This document shows positions 62,949 to 64,000 of a stretch of DNA of 64,000 bases, in pieces. A model generated the notes under the pieces. The model did not search any database. It was not told the DNA's origin and saw only the letters and a program-made list of their open reading frames with translations. The stretch spans positions 229,565 to 293,564 of the forward strand of contig VZSF01009948.1 in assembly GCA_013398295.1 (NCBI GenBank), read 5' to 3'. The stretch's first letter is position 1. Each line of letters begins with the position of its first letter. This DNA is from Chionis minor. Lineage: Eukaryota > Chordata > Aves > Charadriiformes > Chionididae. The position numbers were made by a program, and so were the translations under genes.

Positions 62949-63452
62949 ATAGAATCACAGAATCACCTAGGCTGGAAGAGACCTTTAAGATCATCGAGTC
63001 CAACCATCAACCTAATGCTGCTAAAATCGCCACTAGACCGTGTCCCTCAGCACCACGTCTACCTGTCTTTTAAATACCTCCAGGGATGGAGATTCCACTA
63101 CTTCCCTGGGCAGCCTGTTCCAATGCTTGACAACCCCTTCTGTAAAGAAGTTTTTCCTAATATCCAATCTAAACTTCCCCTGGCGCAACCTGAGGCCATT
63201 TCTTTGTGTCTGATTGCCCATTACATGGGAGAACAGACCAACCCCCACCTGGCCACAACCTCCTTTCAGGTAGCTGTAGAGAGCGATAAGGTCTCCCCTC
63301 AGCCTCCTTTTCTCCAGGCTGAACAACCCCAGTTCAGCCAGCTGCTCTTCATAAGACTCGTGCTCCAGACCCCTCACCACCTTCATTGCCCTTCTCTGGG
63401 CATGCTCCAGCACCTCAATGTACTTTCTTGTAGTAAGAGGCCCAAAACTGAA
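62949..63452 (-). mobile_element. CR1 LINE 3' fragment
   Basis: About 0.5 kb of minus-strand CR1. The left end carries ATAGAATCACAGAATCACC (complement of the 3' terminal repeat), then the C-terminal ORF2: [20 protein letters not shown] and [20 protein letters not shown] are readable in one open frame (63033-63413). It is 5'-truncated near 63452. It is the least damaged of the four copies, so probably the youngest. Confidence 0.94.
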
Positions 63453-64000
63453 GTAATGCTACAATAAAAAGAAGTAACAGGGAGCTGCAGATTAATGCAG
63501 AACTGGCATTAATGCTATGAAGGGCCTAACTTACTTTTTGCATGTGAAATGAAGTGGAACAACCCTACTCAAGCTAAAAAAATTTGCAGTGGCTTAAGAC
63601 CTATGTGACTGAAATCAGAAACAGACCCCAGCAGTTTCCACCAGGTCATTCCTGTACTTCTCTGGTTTTCCTGTCTTGGGATTCTCATGACACCTTTCCA
63701 GGACAGCCTTTTTCTAACTTTTGTGGTGATTAAGTAAACAAATGAACAAAAAATAGCGTCTTCCAGAATTTTAGCTATTTCGTAAACACTGGATTTTGCT
63801 TGGGATCTAGGGTCTGAGCTGGAAGCTCCTCCTCCTGCTTGAAGAACTGCTTGCTCAGCAGCAGCTGCTTTCCTTTTCCGAGATTTTGGCAGTTCCTTGG
63901 GCAGGCACTGGCGAAATTTCTGTGGCAGCCATCATTACTGTACTGCTCGTTTGTGTCATCCATGGGAGGCAGAGGCATTTCTCCCTGGGCAGCGTGGAGT
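63453..64000. other. right-edge sequence with overlapping open frames
   Basis: From about 63800 the base composition becomes GC-richer. On the minus strand a 120-codon frame without an early ATG (63569-63931) includes the basic run KELPKSRKRKAAAAEQ, and a 67-codon ATG frame (63775-63978) overlaps it. I do not recognise either. This could be an exon of a neighbouring gene or chance. Confidence 0.3.

Noticed and set aside
63033..63413. 126-codon open frame as a host gene
   Set aside because: It is the C-terminal ORF2 part of a CR1 element, shared with the copies at 35.5 and 43.9 kb.
49916..64000. First exon of RAB31, the upstream neighbour of PPP4R1 in mammals
   Set aside because: No second CpG island and no Rab GTPase motif (G-x-x-x-x-GKS/T) in any visible frame; the neighbour, if conserved, lies beyond 64000.

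Overview
The window reads as vertebrate nuclear DNA, most likely from a bird. It has long AT-rich introns with GT-AG splice sites, a single CpG island, and several CR1 LINE fragments whose 3' ends carry the (ATTCTRTG)n-type motif. Coding density is very low. Nothing bacterial, viral or plasmid-like is visible. The order or species cannot be told from this sequence alone.

The one gene I can establish is the 5' half of PPP4R1, the HEAT-repeat regulatory subunit 1 of protein phosphatase 4, on the minus strand. Ten coding exons can be placed to the base between 49661 (start codon) and 5097. Every junction has a GT donor and an AG acceptor, and the phases agree throughout. Together they encode about 519 residues, against about 950 for human PPP4R1. 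The remaining 3' exons lie beyond position 1. Exons 2-9 encode the N-terminal HEAT array, and exon 10 encodes the acidic, Ser/Thr-rich linker plus a conserved segment after it.

Layout from left to right: 1-5096 is the intron after exon 10; 5097-14990 holds exons 10 to 4, closely spaced; 14991-25901 is an 11 kb intron; exon 3 follows at 25.9 kb and exon 2 at 33.5 kb; a 16 kb intron 1 then reaches a CpG island (about 48.2-49.9 kb) that is broken by an 833-base run of N and carries the putative first coding exon. From about 49.9 to 64 kb the sequence looks intergenic, with scattered repeats and no gene I recognise.

Repeats: four clear CR1 copies (5.75-6.92, 35.41-35.81, 43.58-44.38 and 62.95-63.45 kb), all on the minus strand, so the three inside PPP4R1 are in sense with the gene. 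There is one much older CR1-like remnant (about 9.77-10.75 kb), one MIR-like SINE remnant (54.2 kb), and many A/C-rich low-complexity tracts. The best leads are an unannotated exon-like segment beside the CpG island (48412-48557), a TATA-type promoter facing antisense, an N-terminus that differs from the mammalian one, and G-run-rich intronic RNA between exons 8 and 9. I found no convincing entirely new biological system.
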